A stretch of 64,000 nt of DNA, from assembly GCA_016718825.1 (NCBI GenBank), contig JADKCL010000009.1, positions 62,001 through 126,000 on the forward strand. Direction: 5' to 3'. This document shows positions 17,280 to 25,789 of the stretch, piece by piece (the first letter of the stretch is position 1; every line of letters begins with the position of its first letter). The notes beneath the pieces were generated by a model. It saw nothing but the letters and a program-made list of their open reading frames with translations. It searched no databases and was not told where the DNA came from. Source of the DNA: Bacteroidota bacterium (GTDB lineage: Bacteria; Bacteroidota; Bacteroidia; J057; JADKCL01). A program made the translations under genes and the position numbers.

Positions 17280-18817
17280 AAAGAGCGGTATACATCTTCT
17301 TTGCGGTATTTGTCTCAGGTCTGCTGTTGGCATTCATGATGGATGACGACGATCAGAAACCCAAAATGGGCAAGGACAACCGTATTTCCGTCGAAAGAGT
17401 GTTGGAGGTGGTGAATCTGAACTTTCACAAGGATGTCGGTCAAACCTCCATTATTTTTCAGTTTGCACCTGAGGATTCGATCAAACTCGAGTGTGAGGAG
17501 TGTATCGTCAGGATTGCAAGTACCGACGAGAAGGGCGGCATGAAAATGAAGCTCCAAAGCATCGACAAAACCGAGGAACTGAAAGTGACATCCTTTAACC
17601 GTTGGTTACGCATCAACAGTAGCAATGGCAAGGTCGGTATTGTTTTTGAAAGGGACGGCGTTGGCGAAAAGGTGCTGAGCATCAAGTCGCTGAAGGTTTT
17701 GCGCAAGACACGCTCCCCCTATCTGGACGAAGGTGGTGTTGCAATGGGGCTTTTGGATATCAACAACCTTTACGTCGACAAGCTCACGAAGGACAATACT
17801 GCCATTCAGACAACTTTTTTCTTCAAGCTGAAGTCAGACGACAAACTCAAAGTAGACATCATCGGCGCAAATGGAGCTGTTCCGGCCAATCTGATTTGTT
17901 CGTTTTACAAAATCGGTGAGGAATATGATAAGAAGCCGCTCGCAACAGGAGCCGAGTTGCCTGTTCCGACGATCGATGGCGGCCAAGATTTGTTTGGATT
18001 TGAATTTGCACATATAAAGGATGTGAAAGGGGTCAATGCCTACCATTTGGACATTGCAAGGATACCGCTTCACACTGCAGGTTATCTTACCATTGAGGAT
18101 TCGATCATTAAAAAGGACTCGGTGAGGCCGGTCGATACGATTATGATTGCCGAAGATGGTTTCTACGAAGGCCCCATTTTCCATTATACCGGTCCGGAAG
18201 GTACAGTGCGTAGCAGCATTCCCGGGAGGTACAACCTTCGAAGCGATCGAAATTTCCGTGCCTGTTACGATCTGACACTTTCGGATGAGGGCCTTCCTTC
18301 TGAGGCATGCATGGGTTGCGATACTTTTTGGGCGTTTTGGCTCGGCGCGGGGAATGCCAACATTAACCGGTACCTGTTGCAAGACAGCCTTCGCAAGCAG
18401 GCCTTGAAAGGAGGATTGATTGAAGGTTATGCCAAGTCAATGAAATCACGTGGCAACAGTCGCGGGGTTTTTCCGCCTGCAATGGCCGGGGAAAAGGTTT
18501 TTTATGCGATTATTCAACAAGGAGACAAGGAGCGGTTTCTCACATCAGAGTTCAGCGAATTGGATTGGGACGGAAGTGACAGCCTCCACACTTGGTCTTC
18601 AGAGGATTTTGTACCCTTGAAGGAGGGCAAACTCCATTACGTACCTGGAAGCACGCTTTCGCTTTGTGTTTGCAATAGCAGCAGCGTGTCCACAGTACCC
18701 TTTATGTTCAAATTTCAGCAGTTTTTGACAATCCCAAGGGCCAAAGACTCCATTGAAAAGGTCATTCCGAAGCCAACCGGAAGTCTTTTTGAAGTTTCCC
18801 CGAGCGAAGTGCAATGA
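17276..18817 (+). CDS. Exported protein of unknown function, paralogue 2 with C-terminal extension
   Basis: 513 residues; N-terminal membrane segment YIFFAVFVSGLLLAFMM followed by an acidic stretch (DDDDQ). Residues 30-275 are the paralogous module of the preceding gene. The remaining 240 residues are unique to this copy and contain several Cys (ACYDLT, EACMGCDTFWAFW, SLCVCNSSS), which would be compatible with an extracytoplasmic disulfide-bonded domain. Both ends overlap their neighbours by ATGA. No function is recognised; its position suggests a structural or envelope role linked to the following membrane protein. Confidence 0.8.
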   Translation: MKRAVYIFFAVFVSGLLLAFMMDDDDQKPKMGKDNRISVERVLEVVNLNFHKDVGQTSIIFQFAPEDSIKLECEECIVRIASTDEKGGMKMKLQSIDKTEELKVTSFNRWLRINSSNGKVGIVFERDGVGEKVLSIKSLKVLRKTRSPYLDEGGVAMGLLDINNLYVDKLTKDNTAIQTTFFFKLKSDDKLKVDIIGANGAVPANLICSFYKIGEEYDKKPLATGAELPVPTIDGGQDLFGFEFAHIKDVKGVNAYHLDIARIPLHTAGYLTIEDSIIKKDSVRPVDTIMIAEDGFYEGPIFHYTGPEGTVRSSIPGRYNLRSDRNFRACYDLTLSDEGLPSEACMGCDTFWAFWLGAGNANINRYLLQDSLRKQALKGGLIEGYAKSMKSRGNSRGVFPPAMAGEKVFYAIIQQGDKERFLTSEFSELDWDGSDSLHTWSSEDFVPLKEGKLHYVPGSTLSLCVCNSSSVSTVPFMFKFQQFLTIPRAKDSIEKVIPKPTGSLFEVSPSEVQ

Positions 18818-20340
18818 GAAAGGTAAGTTCAGCAAAGCAATTTACGATCATCCGAATCCTGTTTGGATTGGTGCTGCTTGCGAGCTTCTTGCAAGGTTGC
18901 GGGGATCCGGTAACCAAGCAGGCCACAAGCCGCGGACGCTTCAAAGTGCGGAATTGGTTGCGCTATGAATTCCAGCAAATCAAAACGTTTTCCTATGGCA
19001 ACAGCCAAATCAAGGAAAACAAACATGTGATTGGCTACGAGCCGTCATGGCTCGTGTACGACTCCTCCTATCTCAATTATCCGTTCCAACTGTTAAGCGA
19101 CTTGGTCGTGGGCGAGTATGACCTCAACCCCAATACCGGCTTTCCGAGAAACGACTCCTCGATCAATGCATTTCGCAACAAGGATATCGTGGAGGTCGGA
19201 TCGGGAATCAACAGTCAGCTTAACGTCTTGTTGGCTTTGACAGACTACAGTGATGCCGGATACAGGGCCTCCTTCCTGCCCGAGATACCCAAAAAGAATC
19301 TTTTCAACTCGCTGGATTTGATTCTTGACGAATTGAATGAAAAACGGGGTGGGGGAGATGAACGGGAAAAGGTGGGCATCCTGGTGGATTTTCCCAACGT
19401 TTCTTGGAACCATCGTTATGATTTCGCAGAATTTCTGGCGCGGATTAAAAAGGATCTGAACAACAAGGAAATCGGGAAAAGCTGCTTGCTCTATCTCGTT
19501 TTGCCTCCTGGCGAAGACCAATATGTACTGTACAAGGATTCGCTTTTTTCAGCCAAGGTGCGCCAAAGCGTCGATCTTTTTGTCGTACGCGCCCATGGCT
19601 TTGATGCCAATGTCTTTGAAGATGCCAACGGCTCGATGATCCCATTGGATCGTCCCGGAGAGTTGATGGATTTGGACAGCATCATCAGCTATTACAACCT
19701 CAAAGGAAAAATCCCGCTGAACCGCATGACGATCGAGGTACCTTACTATGCGGTTTTGCGCACTGATTCTGGCATGATGGGCCATCGACCGCTCATGCCT
19801 TTGAATGAAATGTTCAATACCGTTGCGGCACCGAGATTGCTGGACACCATGTCATTGTCCTTCAAATACAAAGTCGATACCCTTTCGTATTTTTTCCAGG
19901 ATACCCTTTCCTTGAATCTTGCCTATGATTGGGCTGTGAGGCGGAAATTGGCAGGAATCGGGATTTATGGGCTGGGATATGGTCACGGGATCGACAATCC
20001 TCAGATTGCCGAAGGGCTCTGGCAAATTGTCGCCGACAATTTTGGCGAACCCGCTCCAAGACTGTTTTTCCCGGGAATTGGATTTTTGCTTTGTTTCTTT
20101 GGTGTGGGAGTCGTCGGCTCCGTGATTGTCAATTGGGAAGTGCGTTATGCGCTGCGTGAAAAAAGAACAAAGCTGTGGTACTATGGGGCATTGCTATTTT
20201 TTATCATATTCGCTGTGATAATGTGTGCATTGCCAGTTTCTGTGATTCCAATTTTTTGGAAGTTGGTTTCTTTGGTGATTTTGCTGATCTTCCCACTCGG
20301 TAGAAAAGCGTTTAAGTTTTTCTTTAAGGTAGCCAAATAG
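18814..20340 (+). CDS. Membrane protein with degenerate GH18 (chitinase)-like domain
   Basis: 508 residues. The N-terminus (FGLVLLASFLQGCG) looks like a lipoprotein signal with Cys29, or simply a membrane anchor. The middle has the rhythm of a GH18 TIM barrel: VIGYEPSWL at the first strand, EKVGILVDFPNVSW where GH18 enzymes have DGxDxDWE, and GIYGLGYGHGID near the last strand. The catalytic Glu is replaced (Asp192-Phe-Pro), so it is probably not an active glycosidase but a sugar-binding or structural barrel (inference). The C-terminal 90 residues hold about three membrane helices (FPGIGFLLCFFGVGVVG, WYYGALLFFIIFAVIM, WKLVSLVILLIF). It overlaps the preceding gene by four bases. Confidence 0.75.
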   Translation: MRKVSSAKQFTIIRILFGLVLLASFLQGCGDPVTKQATSRGRFKVRNWLRYEFQQIKTFSYGNSQIKENKHVIGYEPSWLVYDSSYLNYPFQLLSDLVVGEYDLNPNTGFPRNDSSINAFRNKDIVEVGSGINSQLNVLLALTDYSDAGYRASFLPEIPKKNLFNSLDLILDELNEKRGGGDEREKVGILVDFPNVSWNHRYDFAEFLARIKKDLNNKEIGKSCLLYLVLPPGEDQYVLYKDSLFSAKVRQSVDLFVVRAHGFDANVFEDANGSMIPLDRPGELMDLDSIISYYNLKGKIPLNRMTIEVPYYAVLRTDSGMMGHRPLMPLNEMFNTVAAPRLLDTMSLSFKYKVDTLSYFFQDTLSLNLAYDWAVRRKLAGIGIYGLGYGHGIDNPQIAEGLWQIVADNFGEPAPRLFFPGIGFLLCFFGVGVVGSVIVNWEVRYALREKRTKLWYYGALLFFIIFAVIMCALPVSVIPIFWKLVSLVILLIFPLGRKAFKFFFKVAK

Positions 20341-20371
20341 GTTCCCGACGGTCTAATTAATTGAGGAGAAA

Positions 20372-20620
20372 TTGAAAAAATTCTGGACATGGTTCAAAGA
20401 AAAGGCTTGGCCTTGGGTAAAACTCCTGCCACGGGCAATTTTGTTAGGAATTGTCACCGCCTTTGGTTACGATCTTCTTGTGTCGGGAAGTTTTAAGTTA
20501 TATATTTACGTAATCGGGATACTGTTAGCCATTCCTGGGTTCTATGTCATCATCATCCTCTCCCGCTCCATCAAGCGTTGGGAATATAAGCCTGAAGGTG
20601 GTGAGGGTGCTGCCAAGTAG
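20372..20620 (+). CDS. Small two-helix membrane protein, TTG start
   Basis: 82 residues with a Trp/Lys-rich amphipathic N-terminus (KKFWTWFKEKAWPWVK), then two hydrophobic stretches (AILLGIVTAFGYDLLVSG and YIYVIGILLAIPGFYVIIIL) and a charged tail. There is no Met in the frame after the start, so the TTG must be the initiator; it sits 3-4 nt after a strong GAGGAG, unusual for this phylum where such sequences are often missing. It lies 31 bp after the GH18-like gene and 77 bp before the DUF4255 gene. Function unknown; possibly a membrane partner of the GH18-like protein. Confidence 0.72.
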   Translation: MKKFWTWFKEKAWPWVKLLPRAILLGIVTAFGYDLLVSGSFKLYIYVIGILLAIPGFYVIIILSRSIKRWEYKPEGGEGAAK

Positions 20621-20625
20621 CCAAG

Positions 20626-20653
20626 TTTGTCGCAGTCGTTCGTTTTAAATTCG
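20626..20653 (+). promoter_or_regulatory. Weak promoter candidate for the injection-system operon
   Basis: TTTG, 16 nt, then TAAATTCG, one mismatch from the phylum's -7 consensus TAnnTTTG and with a somewhat short spacer. It is 44 nt before the DUF4255 ATG. Confidence 0.3.
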
Positions 20654-20697
20654 CAATTGCAGTTCACTATTCTGAAACTATCTCAATCTATAAAGCA

Positions 20698-21276
20698 ATG
20701 ATTCATCAGGTATTGCCAGCCATCGTCAGAGAATTGACCGAGTATCTAGAATCCCGATTTGGCATCAGTGATGACCAAGTCACATTGGGAAACGTTGTGA
20801 ACCAAGACGGCAGCTTGGCCGTTGACGGAAACAAATTGGTCGTTTCTTTGATCAACATTGCCCGTGACGGATCCAAGGGATCGATGTCGGGACTTGGTGG
20901 AAATGACCACCCGCCGGTGTTTGTGAACCTCTACGTCATTTTTGCAGGGGTTTACAACCAGAGCAACATCAGCAGCCAAGACTATTTGGAGTCGCTCAAG
21001 ATGATTTCGGGTGTCATTTCGTTTTTCCAGGCACGATGCATGTTTGATGCGCATACCACTCCCGATTTCCCAGCTGATGCAGGCCGTATCGTTTGCGAAA
21101 TTGAAAACGTTGAGTTCCGCGAATTGGTGAATCTTTGGTCACTTTCAGGAGCCAAATATGTTCCGTCGATCATCTATCGTTTCCGCTCCCTCAATATGGA
21201 GGAAGGCCTTGTTACCGATGAGATGCCACATGTTGGACATTTTTCCGGTCTCGGTGGTGGTAAAACCCGCTTCTAA
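20698..21276 (+). CDS. DUF4255 / Pvc16-like sheath terminator (cap) of a contractile injection system
   Basis: 192 residues starting MIHQVLPAIVRELTEYLESRFG, the typical opening of the DUF4255/Pvc16_N family, followed by a VVSLINIARDGS strand and PPVFVNLYVIFAGVYNQSNY-like core. In Photorhabdus virulence cassettes and antifeeding prophages, this protein caps the sheath-tube complex at the end distal to the baseplate. Here it is the first recognisable component of the injection-system operon, as in many Bacteroidota loci. The C-terminal Gly-rich tail (GHFSGLGGGK) is short. Confidence 0.88.
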   Translation: MIHQVLPAIVRELTEYLESRFGISDDQVTLGNVVNQDGSLAVDGNKLVVSLINIARDGSKGSMSGLGGNDHPPVFVNLYVIFAGVYNQSNISSQDYLESLKMISGVISFFQARCMFDAHTTPDFPADAGRIVCEIENVEFRELVNLWSLSGAKYVPSIIYRFRSLNMEEGLVTDEMPHVGHFSGLGGGKTRF

Positions 21277-21303
21277 GCCAGCGCTAATCAGGAGATCGCA
21301 TTC

Positions 21304-22599
21304 ATGATCAATTTACAAGTTGAAAGTAGGCACAAAGAGTTCTTTGGAGTCTTGTGCATGCACAACTATTATAGTGACAAAATCTGCAGGGACTTGGAGT
21401 TCGTGCCCACTTTGGAGACAGCCATGCTGCTCCGAAATTACAAGCTCGTGTTCAAGTCCGCAGCTTTTGGATTCGTGGTGCTTTATACTCCAGGAGACAG
21501 CGAGGATCGGTTGCGCAAAATGCCACCCAAGTCCAGGTTGAGTTTCGTGGTGAAGAACAAGAATCAAAGGTTCATGAACTTCACACAGATACCGTTTTGG
21601 CCTGAAGGAGTGACATTTCACTACAGCAATCTGTACGGCGGGCAGGAGGATTTGAAGATGGAATATCCGCCCGATGTATACTATTATTTTAAGGGACTTA
21701 AAGTTGGAGATGTCAAGAAAAAGTTGTTACATTTACCTGAGCACGTACTATTGACCAAGCGAGCATCAAAGTTTAACCTCGCGTTGGACAATGGTGGTCG
21801 TCAGGAAAATGGAGTCAGCTACGACAGTATTGTGCTCAAGGATGAATTTGGTGATGAGGCCTTGACCGCAGGGGTTCCTTTCAAGAAGAAATTCCGGGAT
21901 GCCCAAAAGGACTTGTTGAAAAGGTATGTAGATCACCACGCACGGAACCTTTCCAAAGAGGGATTGTCACCGTCTGAGAAGGAAAAACGTTTCATTGAAA
22001 TCTTCAACCAGCAGGAAAAGGAACTGTCAGCGATGCCGATGAGCGATCATTCCATCGATTTGAGGCATGCTCCTTCCGGCAAATATTCAGTTGGATTGGG
22101 TAACCACGGTACTTCGACGGTTTATGTGACCGAGAATCCGGAAGCACAGTCCTTTGGAATGCTCGACATCCATTTGGATGCTCCGACCGACGCTCTTTTA
22201 AATCGTGCAGCCGATTCACCCGAGGAGGTGATTAATCCGCAGCTCTTTAATTTTCATTTTGAGGCTAGATCCACCTATTGGCGCTACATCTTTATGAATT
22301 ACGAAGGCAGCAAAATCACCCCCAAACTCGTGCGTGACGAAAACAGTGTGATTGAATTCACCGAGCCCGTGGAAAGCAGGCTTGAGCAAATGGGAACGCC
22401 AATGCATTATTGTCAGTCAGAAATGCCTGTTCAATTGCAAGACAGACCTGTTCAAATGCTGTTCTTGGCACGGATGAATGGAAAACGCAGCATGAAGGAG
22501 ATTCGTCTCCCGACCCCGGCGGCCGACAGGGTAAAACCGGAACGCCAACCAAATGGTGATGGGGAAAAGGTTTTTTCAGAGGTCTACGTTTATTTGTAG
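21304..22599 (+). CDS. Conserved injection-system-associated protein, unknown
   Basis: 431 residues, no signal peptide or membrane segment. I see no named domain. The N-terminal half is beta-rich (LVFKSAAFGFVVLYTPGDS, SRLSFVVKNKNQRFMNF). A charged helical linker follows (KKKFRDAQKDLLKRYVDHH), then a C-terminal beta-sandwich (FNFHFEARSTYWRYIFMNY ... PVQMLFLARMNGKR). It lies between the cap gene and the sheath gene and is 27 nt from the former, so a structural or assembly role in the contractile particle is inferred from position alone. I recall proteins of this look at the same place in other Bacteroidota loci but cannot verify that here. Confidence 0.7.
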   Translation: MINLQVESRHKEFFGVLCMHNYYSDKICRDLEFVPTLETAMLLRNYKLVFKSAAFGFVVLYTPGDSEDRLRKMPPKSRLSFVVKNKNQRFMNFTQIPFWPEGVTFHYSNLYGGQEDLKMEYPPDVYYYFKGLKVGDVKKKLLHLPEHVLLTKRASKFNLALDNGGRQENGVSYDSIVLKDEFGDEALTAGVPFKKKFRDAQKDLLKRYVDHHARNLSKEGLSPSEKEKRFIEIFNQQEKELSAMPMSDHSIDLRHAPSGKYSVGLGNHGTSTVYVTENPEAQSFGMLDIHLDAPTDALLNRAADSPEEVINPQLFNFHFEARSTYWRYIFMNYEGSKITPKLVRDENSVIEFTEPVESRLEQMGTPMHYCQSEMPVQLQDRPVQMLFLARMNGKRSMKEIRLPTPAADRVKPERQPNGDGEKVFSEVYVYL

Positions 22600-22669
22600 A
22601 TTTCCAAAAGGTTAGTAAATACACTTTCTACAAAATACAGAAGTTCAATCAATTCAAAGACAACTGATT

Positions 22670-24343
22670 ATGAGCTATTTTAAGACACCCGGTGTATATA
22701 TCAAGGAGCAGGATGCCTTCGGCAGCTCCGTGGTGGCTGTTCCAACCGCGGTCCCTGTTTTCATTGGTCACACCCAAAAAGCTGATCGGGATGGCAACTC
22801 CCTGTTGTTCAAACCAACAAAAGTCAAGTCCTTGGCTGAGTACCGTGAAATGTTTGGTCAAGGTCCGACCACAACTTTCAAGATCAGCAAAGGCGAAGCA
22901 GGCGGTCCAAACTTGGAGTTTGACACCAAAACCCGTTTCCTTTTGTTCGCAGGCCTTCGCTTGTTTTATTCCAACGGCGGTGGTGAGTGCTACATCCTTT
23001 CTGTAGGTACCTACAATGACGAGCTTGACCCAGAGAAATTTGGCGAAGCCCTCGGTATCCTCACAAAGGAGCAGGAGCCAACCATCGTTTGCGCACCTGA
23101 TGCGGTGTTGTTTGGAAAAGACGATTGCTATTCCCTCTACAAAGACATGTTGCAGCATGCTGGCGCAAAAATGCGTAGCCGTGTCGCCCTCGTCGACGTA
23201 TGGGGTGGCTATGATGTCAAAAACAAAGACAAAGCTGTTCAGGACTTCCGCGAGAACATTGGTCAAAACCAATTGGCATTCGGTGCTGTGTACTATCCAT
23301 GGATCCACACGACCGTAGTACCTGCCAGCGAAGTTGACTTCCGCAACATCAGCAACCGCAAGGATTTTGCTGCCATGTTGTATTCGGATATCAAGAGCTC
23401 GATGGGAATTTCCGGTGGTGGCGATGAAGGTGCCAAGAACTTGGCTGCCGCTAACAAAGTCATCGACGGTATCAAGGAAGAAAAGGACATCGAAGGTGCC
23501 AACAAGAAACTCGCTGGAATGAGCGACAAAATTGCCGGTTCCAAAGAAAAAGATCCTGCCAAGGCACAAGCCGAACTGAAGAAGCAAGCTGCTGCTGCAT
23601 TTGCAGGTAGCGGTGATCCAGCTGACGCAGGCAAATTGGCTCAGATCGAGGCTGCCGTGAACCAAGTGCTCAACGACGACGCCGATCCAAAAGTAATCGC
23701 TTCAACTGTCGGTGCATTGTCTCCTTTGTATAAGGTGGTAATGAAAAACATCCGCGAGGAGTTGAACCTGTTGCCACCTAGCCCAGCGATGTGCGGTGTC
23801 TACGCCTTGGTCGATTCACAAGAAGGTGTGCACAAAGCCCCTGCCAACGTGAGCTTGAACAGCGTGGTTCGTCCAGCATTCCCTGTGAACAGTGACGATC
23901 AAGAAGACTTGAACTCACCTTTGAGCGGCAAAGCGATCAACGCGATCCGTTCCTTCGTGGGCAAAGGTGTCTTGGTTTGGGGCGCTCGTTCGATGGATGC
24001 CAACAGCCAAGACTGGCGCTACATCTCTGTCCGCCGTACCTTGATCATGATTGAGCAGTCGATCAAAAACTCTGTGGAAGCCTACGTGTTTGAGCCAAAT
24101 ACAGCCCGCACCTGGTTGAAACTGAAGACGTCGATTGACAACTTCCTTACCGAAGTGTGGAAAAATGGCTCATTGGCCGGCTCGACACCTTCACAGGCAT
24201 TTGAAGTTAATGTCGGCTTGGGTTCGACAATGACGCCAAATGACATTTTGGAGGGAATCATGCGTGTCAGCATCAAAGTGGCGATCACACGCCCTGCAGA
24301 ATTTATCGAAATCACGTTCGAGCAGAAAATGCAGGAATCTTGA
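22670..24343 (+). CDS. Contractile sheath protein (phage tail sheath family)
   Basis: 557 residues. The N-terminus MSYFKTPGVYIKEQ followed by AVPVFIGHT is the sheath signature, and the C-terminal half (GVYALVDSQEGVHKAPANV, NAIRSFVGKGVLVWGARSM, DWRYISVRRTLIMIEQS, RPAEFIEITFEQK) is the conserved core that forms the extended sheath lattice. It polymerises around the tube and contracts to drive injection. Residues about 245-350 form an Ala/Lys/Asp-rich helical insertion (DKIAGSKEKDPAKAQAELKK) in the surface-exposed middle domain, where sheath subunits vary. Only one sheath gene is present, whereas Photorhabdus cassettes have three. Confidence 0.95.
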   Translation: MSYFKTPGVYIKEQDAFGSSVVAVPTAVPVFIGHTQKADRDGNSLLFKPTKVKSLAEYREMFGQGPTTTFKISKGEAGGPNLEFDTKTRFLLFAGLRLFYSNGGGECYILSVGTYNDELDPEKFGEALGILTKEQEPTIVCAPDAVLFGKDDCYSLYKDMLQHAGAKMRSRVALVDVWGGYDVKNKDKAVQDFRENIGQNQLAFGAVYYPWIHTTVVPASEVDFRNISNRKDFAAMLYSDIKSSMGISGGGDEGAKNLAAANKVIDGIKEEKDIEGANKKLAGMSDKIAGSKEKDPAKAQAELKKQAAAAFAGSGDPADAGKLAQIEAAVNQVLNDDADPKVIASTVGALSPLYKVVMKNIREELNLLPPSPAMCGVYALVDSQEGVHKAPANVSLNSVVRPAFPVNSDDQEDLNSPLSGKAINAIRSFVGKGVLVWGARSMDANSQDWRYISVRRTLIMIEQSIKNSVEAYVFEPNTARTWLKLKTSIDNFLTEVWKNGSLAGSTPSQAFEVNVGLGSTMTPNDILEGIMRVSIKVAITRPAEFIEITFEQKMQES

Positions 24344-24374
24344 TAACTTTTTTTAGTAGTTTTTTTGAAAATTG

Positions 24375-24405
24375 TTTGGAAAGTTTCAGAAAGCTGCTAA
24401 ATTTG
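24375..24405 (+). promoter_or_regulatory. Bacteroidota-type promoter for the tube gene
   Basis: TTTG at 24375-24378, exactly 19 nt of spacer, then TAAATTTG at 24398-24405. This is a full match to the TTTG-N19-TAnnTTTG consensus, in an AT-rich 117-bp spacer between sheath and tube genes. Transcription would start about 50 nt before the tube ATG. Confidence 0.65.
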
Positions 24406-24460
24406 AAATATTATTATTTGAACGGTTTATTCACTATTAATCACTTTAATTCTTAAAGCT

Positions 24461-24919
24461 ATGGCAGTTCATATTACAGATTTGAAAGTCTCTGCTTCGT
24501 TTCACTATGAAGTAATTATTGATGGTGCCACCATCAGCTTCCAGGAGTGCAGCGGTTTGACGCTGGAAAATGAGAAGATCGAGTATCGTCACTCGAACTC
24601 CCCAGTATTCAGCAAAGAAGTTCGTATCGGTTTGACCAAGATGCCTGACATCACCTTCAAAAAAGGCGTGTTCGAAGGCGACAGCAACCTGATCGACCTC
24701 TTCAACAAGACATTTGACAAAGCTTACATGTCACATGTTGACGAGCGTTTCGACGTTTCGATCAACTTGCTCGACGAAGTTGGCAGCGTTGTGATGTCAT
24801 GGAACGCTACAAGCTGCGTAGTCATCAAACTTGAAGGTCCAACCCTCAAGTCGGATGCAAGCGAGGCTGCGATTGAGTCTTTGACCATCGCAATCGAAGG
24901 CTTGGCCGTTTCTTTGTAA
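24461..24919 (+). CDS. Inner tube protein 1 (gp19/Hcp-like, Pvc1-type)
   Basis: 152 residues of the T4 gp19-like tail tube family: FHYEVIIDGATISFQECSGL is the conserved first hairpin, KKGVFEGDSNLIDLFN the helix, and NLLDEVGSVVMSWNATSC the second sheet. Hexamers stack to form the inner tube that carries cargo. It is bracketed by a consensus promoter and a strong terminator, so it appears to be a separate high-level transcription unit inside the operon, fitting the many copies needed. Confidence 0.93.
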   Translation: MAVHITDLKVSASFHYEVIIDGATISFQECSGLTLENEKIEYRHSNSPVFSKEVRIGLTKMPDITFKKGVFEGDSNLIDLFNKTFDKAYMSHVDERFDVSINLLDEVGSVVMSWNATSCVVIKLEGPTLKSDASEAAIESLTIAIEGLAVSL

Positions 24920-24975
24920 TCCTGAAAGTTGACGTGCCCTAGGCTTTCAAAGTCTAAGGAATGTCCTAAAAGTTA

Positions 24976-25022
24976 GGTTTTACCCGGTGGCTTATGCCAC
25001 CGGGGGAAACCTTTTGTTTTTA
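24976..25022 (+). terminator. Factor-independent terminator after the tube gene
   Basis: CCCGGTGGC-TTAT-GCCACCGGG, a 9-bp perfect stem with a 4-nt loop, extended by outer GGTTT/AAACC pairing, followed by TTTTGTTTTT. It lies between the first tube gene and the second, so read-through is needed for the baseplate genes unless they have their own promoter. Confidence 0.88.
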
Positions 25023-25047
25023 AAGGACTTTAACTATCACTAAGATT

Positions 25048-25581
25048 ATGGCGACTTTAGAAGAGCAGCTCAAAAGAGCCGTTACAAATGTGAAGCATCA
25101 TACTTTTCATCTCACTGAAAAGGATCATTCGATATATCCTCGGTCAGCGCCCCCAGCATTTTATTATTCCGTTGAGATTGGCGGCTTTGCAGCAATTCAA
25201 GCCGCATTTCAGGAAGCATCAGGGTTGGAGGTTTCAATGGAAACAGAGCCAATCGCCGAAGCTGGTTTGAATGCCTACAGCCATAGAGTGCCGAAGCGTA
25301 CTTCCTACAACAATCTTGTTTTGAAGCGGGGTTTGGTTACTGATGATTCTGCCATGGTGGATTGGGTACGCGACTCGATTCAAAGCGGCTTGAATATGCG
25401 TATTAAGCCAAAGAATATTACAGTTAATCTACTTGATCCCGAGACCGGAAGCCCCCTTAAGTCTTGGTGTTTTATCGATGCATATCCTGTCAAATGGTCC
25501 GTGGGACCATTGAATTCTACCGAGAGTGCTTTAACGATCGAAAACATAGAATTCGCCTACGCGTTCTGGACATTGACATAG
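25048..25581 (+). CDS. Inner tube protein 2 (gp19-like, Pvc5-type)
   Basis: 177 residues, a second gp19-like tube protein with a 40-residue N-terminal extension (RAVTNVKHHTFHLTEKDHS). Core motifs: FYYSVEIGGFAAIQAAFQEASGL, VPKRTSYNNLVLKRGLV, and NLLDPETGSPLKSWCFIDAYP. In Photorhabdus cassettes Pvc5 forms the first tube layer on the baseplate, so this is probably the tube initiator rather than bulk tube. It lies downstream of the terminator, in the transcription unit of the baseplate genes, fitting a low copy number. Confidence 0.9.
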   Translation: MATLEEQLKRAVTNVKHHTFHLTEKDHSIYPRSAPPAFYYSVEIGGFAAIQAAFQEASGLEVSMETEPIAEAGLNAYSHRVPKRTSYNNLVLKRGLVTDDSAMVDWVRDSIQSGLNMRIKPKNITVNLLDPETGSPLKSWCFIDAYPVKWSVGPLNSTESALTIENIEFAYAFWTLT

Positions 25582-25588
25582 TTGCACT

Positions 25589-25762
25589 ATGGCAATTGAG
25601 ATCAGAGAACTTGTTGTGAAAGCTACTGTGAATAAATCCTCCAGCGGTAGCAACTCTGATTTTGTGACCAAAAATGATCTTGTAAAGTTTCAAGATAAAT
25701 TGGTTTCTAAAATCTTAGGGAAGGTCAAAGATTTGATACAAGAAGAGAGGTCATTTCGTTGA
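25589..25762 (+). CDS. DUF5908 family small protein (Pvc6-position)
   Basis: 57 residues beginning MAIEIRELVVKATVN, the signature opening of DUF5908 proteins, which occur almost only in contractile injection loci. A Ser/Gly/Asn linker is followed by a basic helix (DLVKFQDKLVSKILGKVKDL). It starts 7 nt after the tube 2 stop and lies before the LysM gene, the position of afp6/pvc6. Its function is not established; a small tube-baseplate junction component is a fair guess. Confidence 0.85.
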   Translation: MAIEIRELVVKATVNKSSSGSNSDFVTKNDLVKFQDKLVSKILGKVKDLIQEERSFR

Positions 25763-25789
25763 TTAAGTTCATCTAACTGAGAGAATCTT

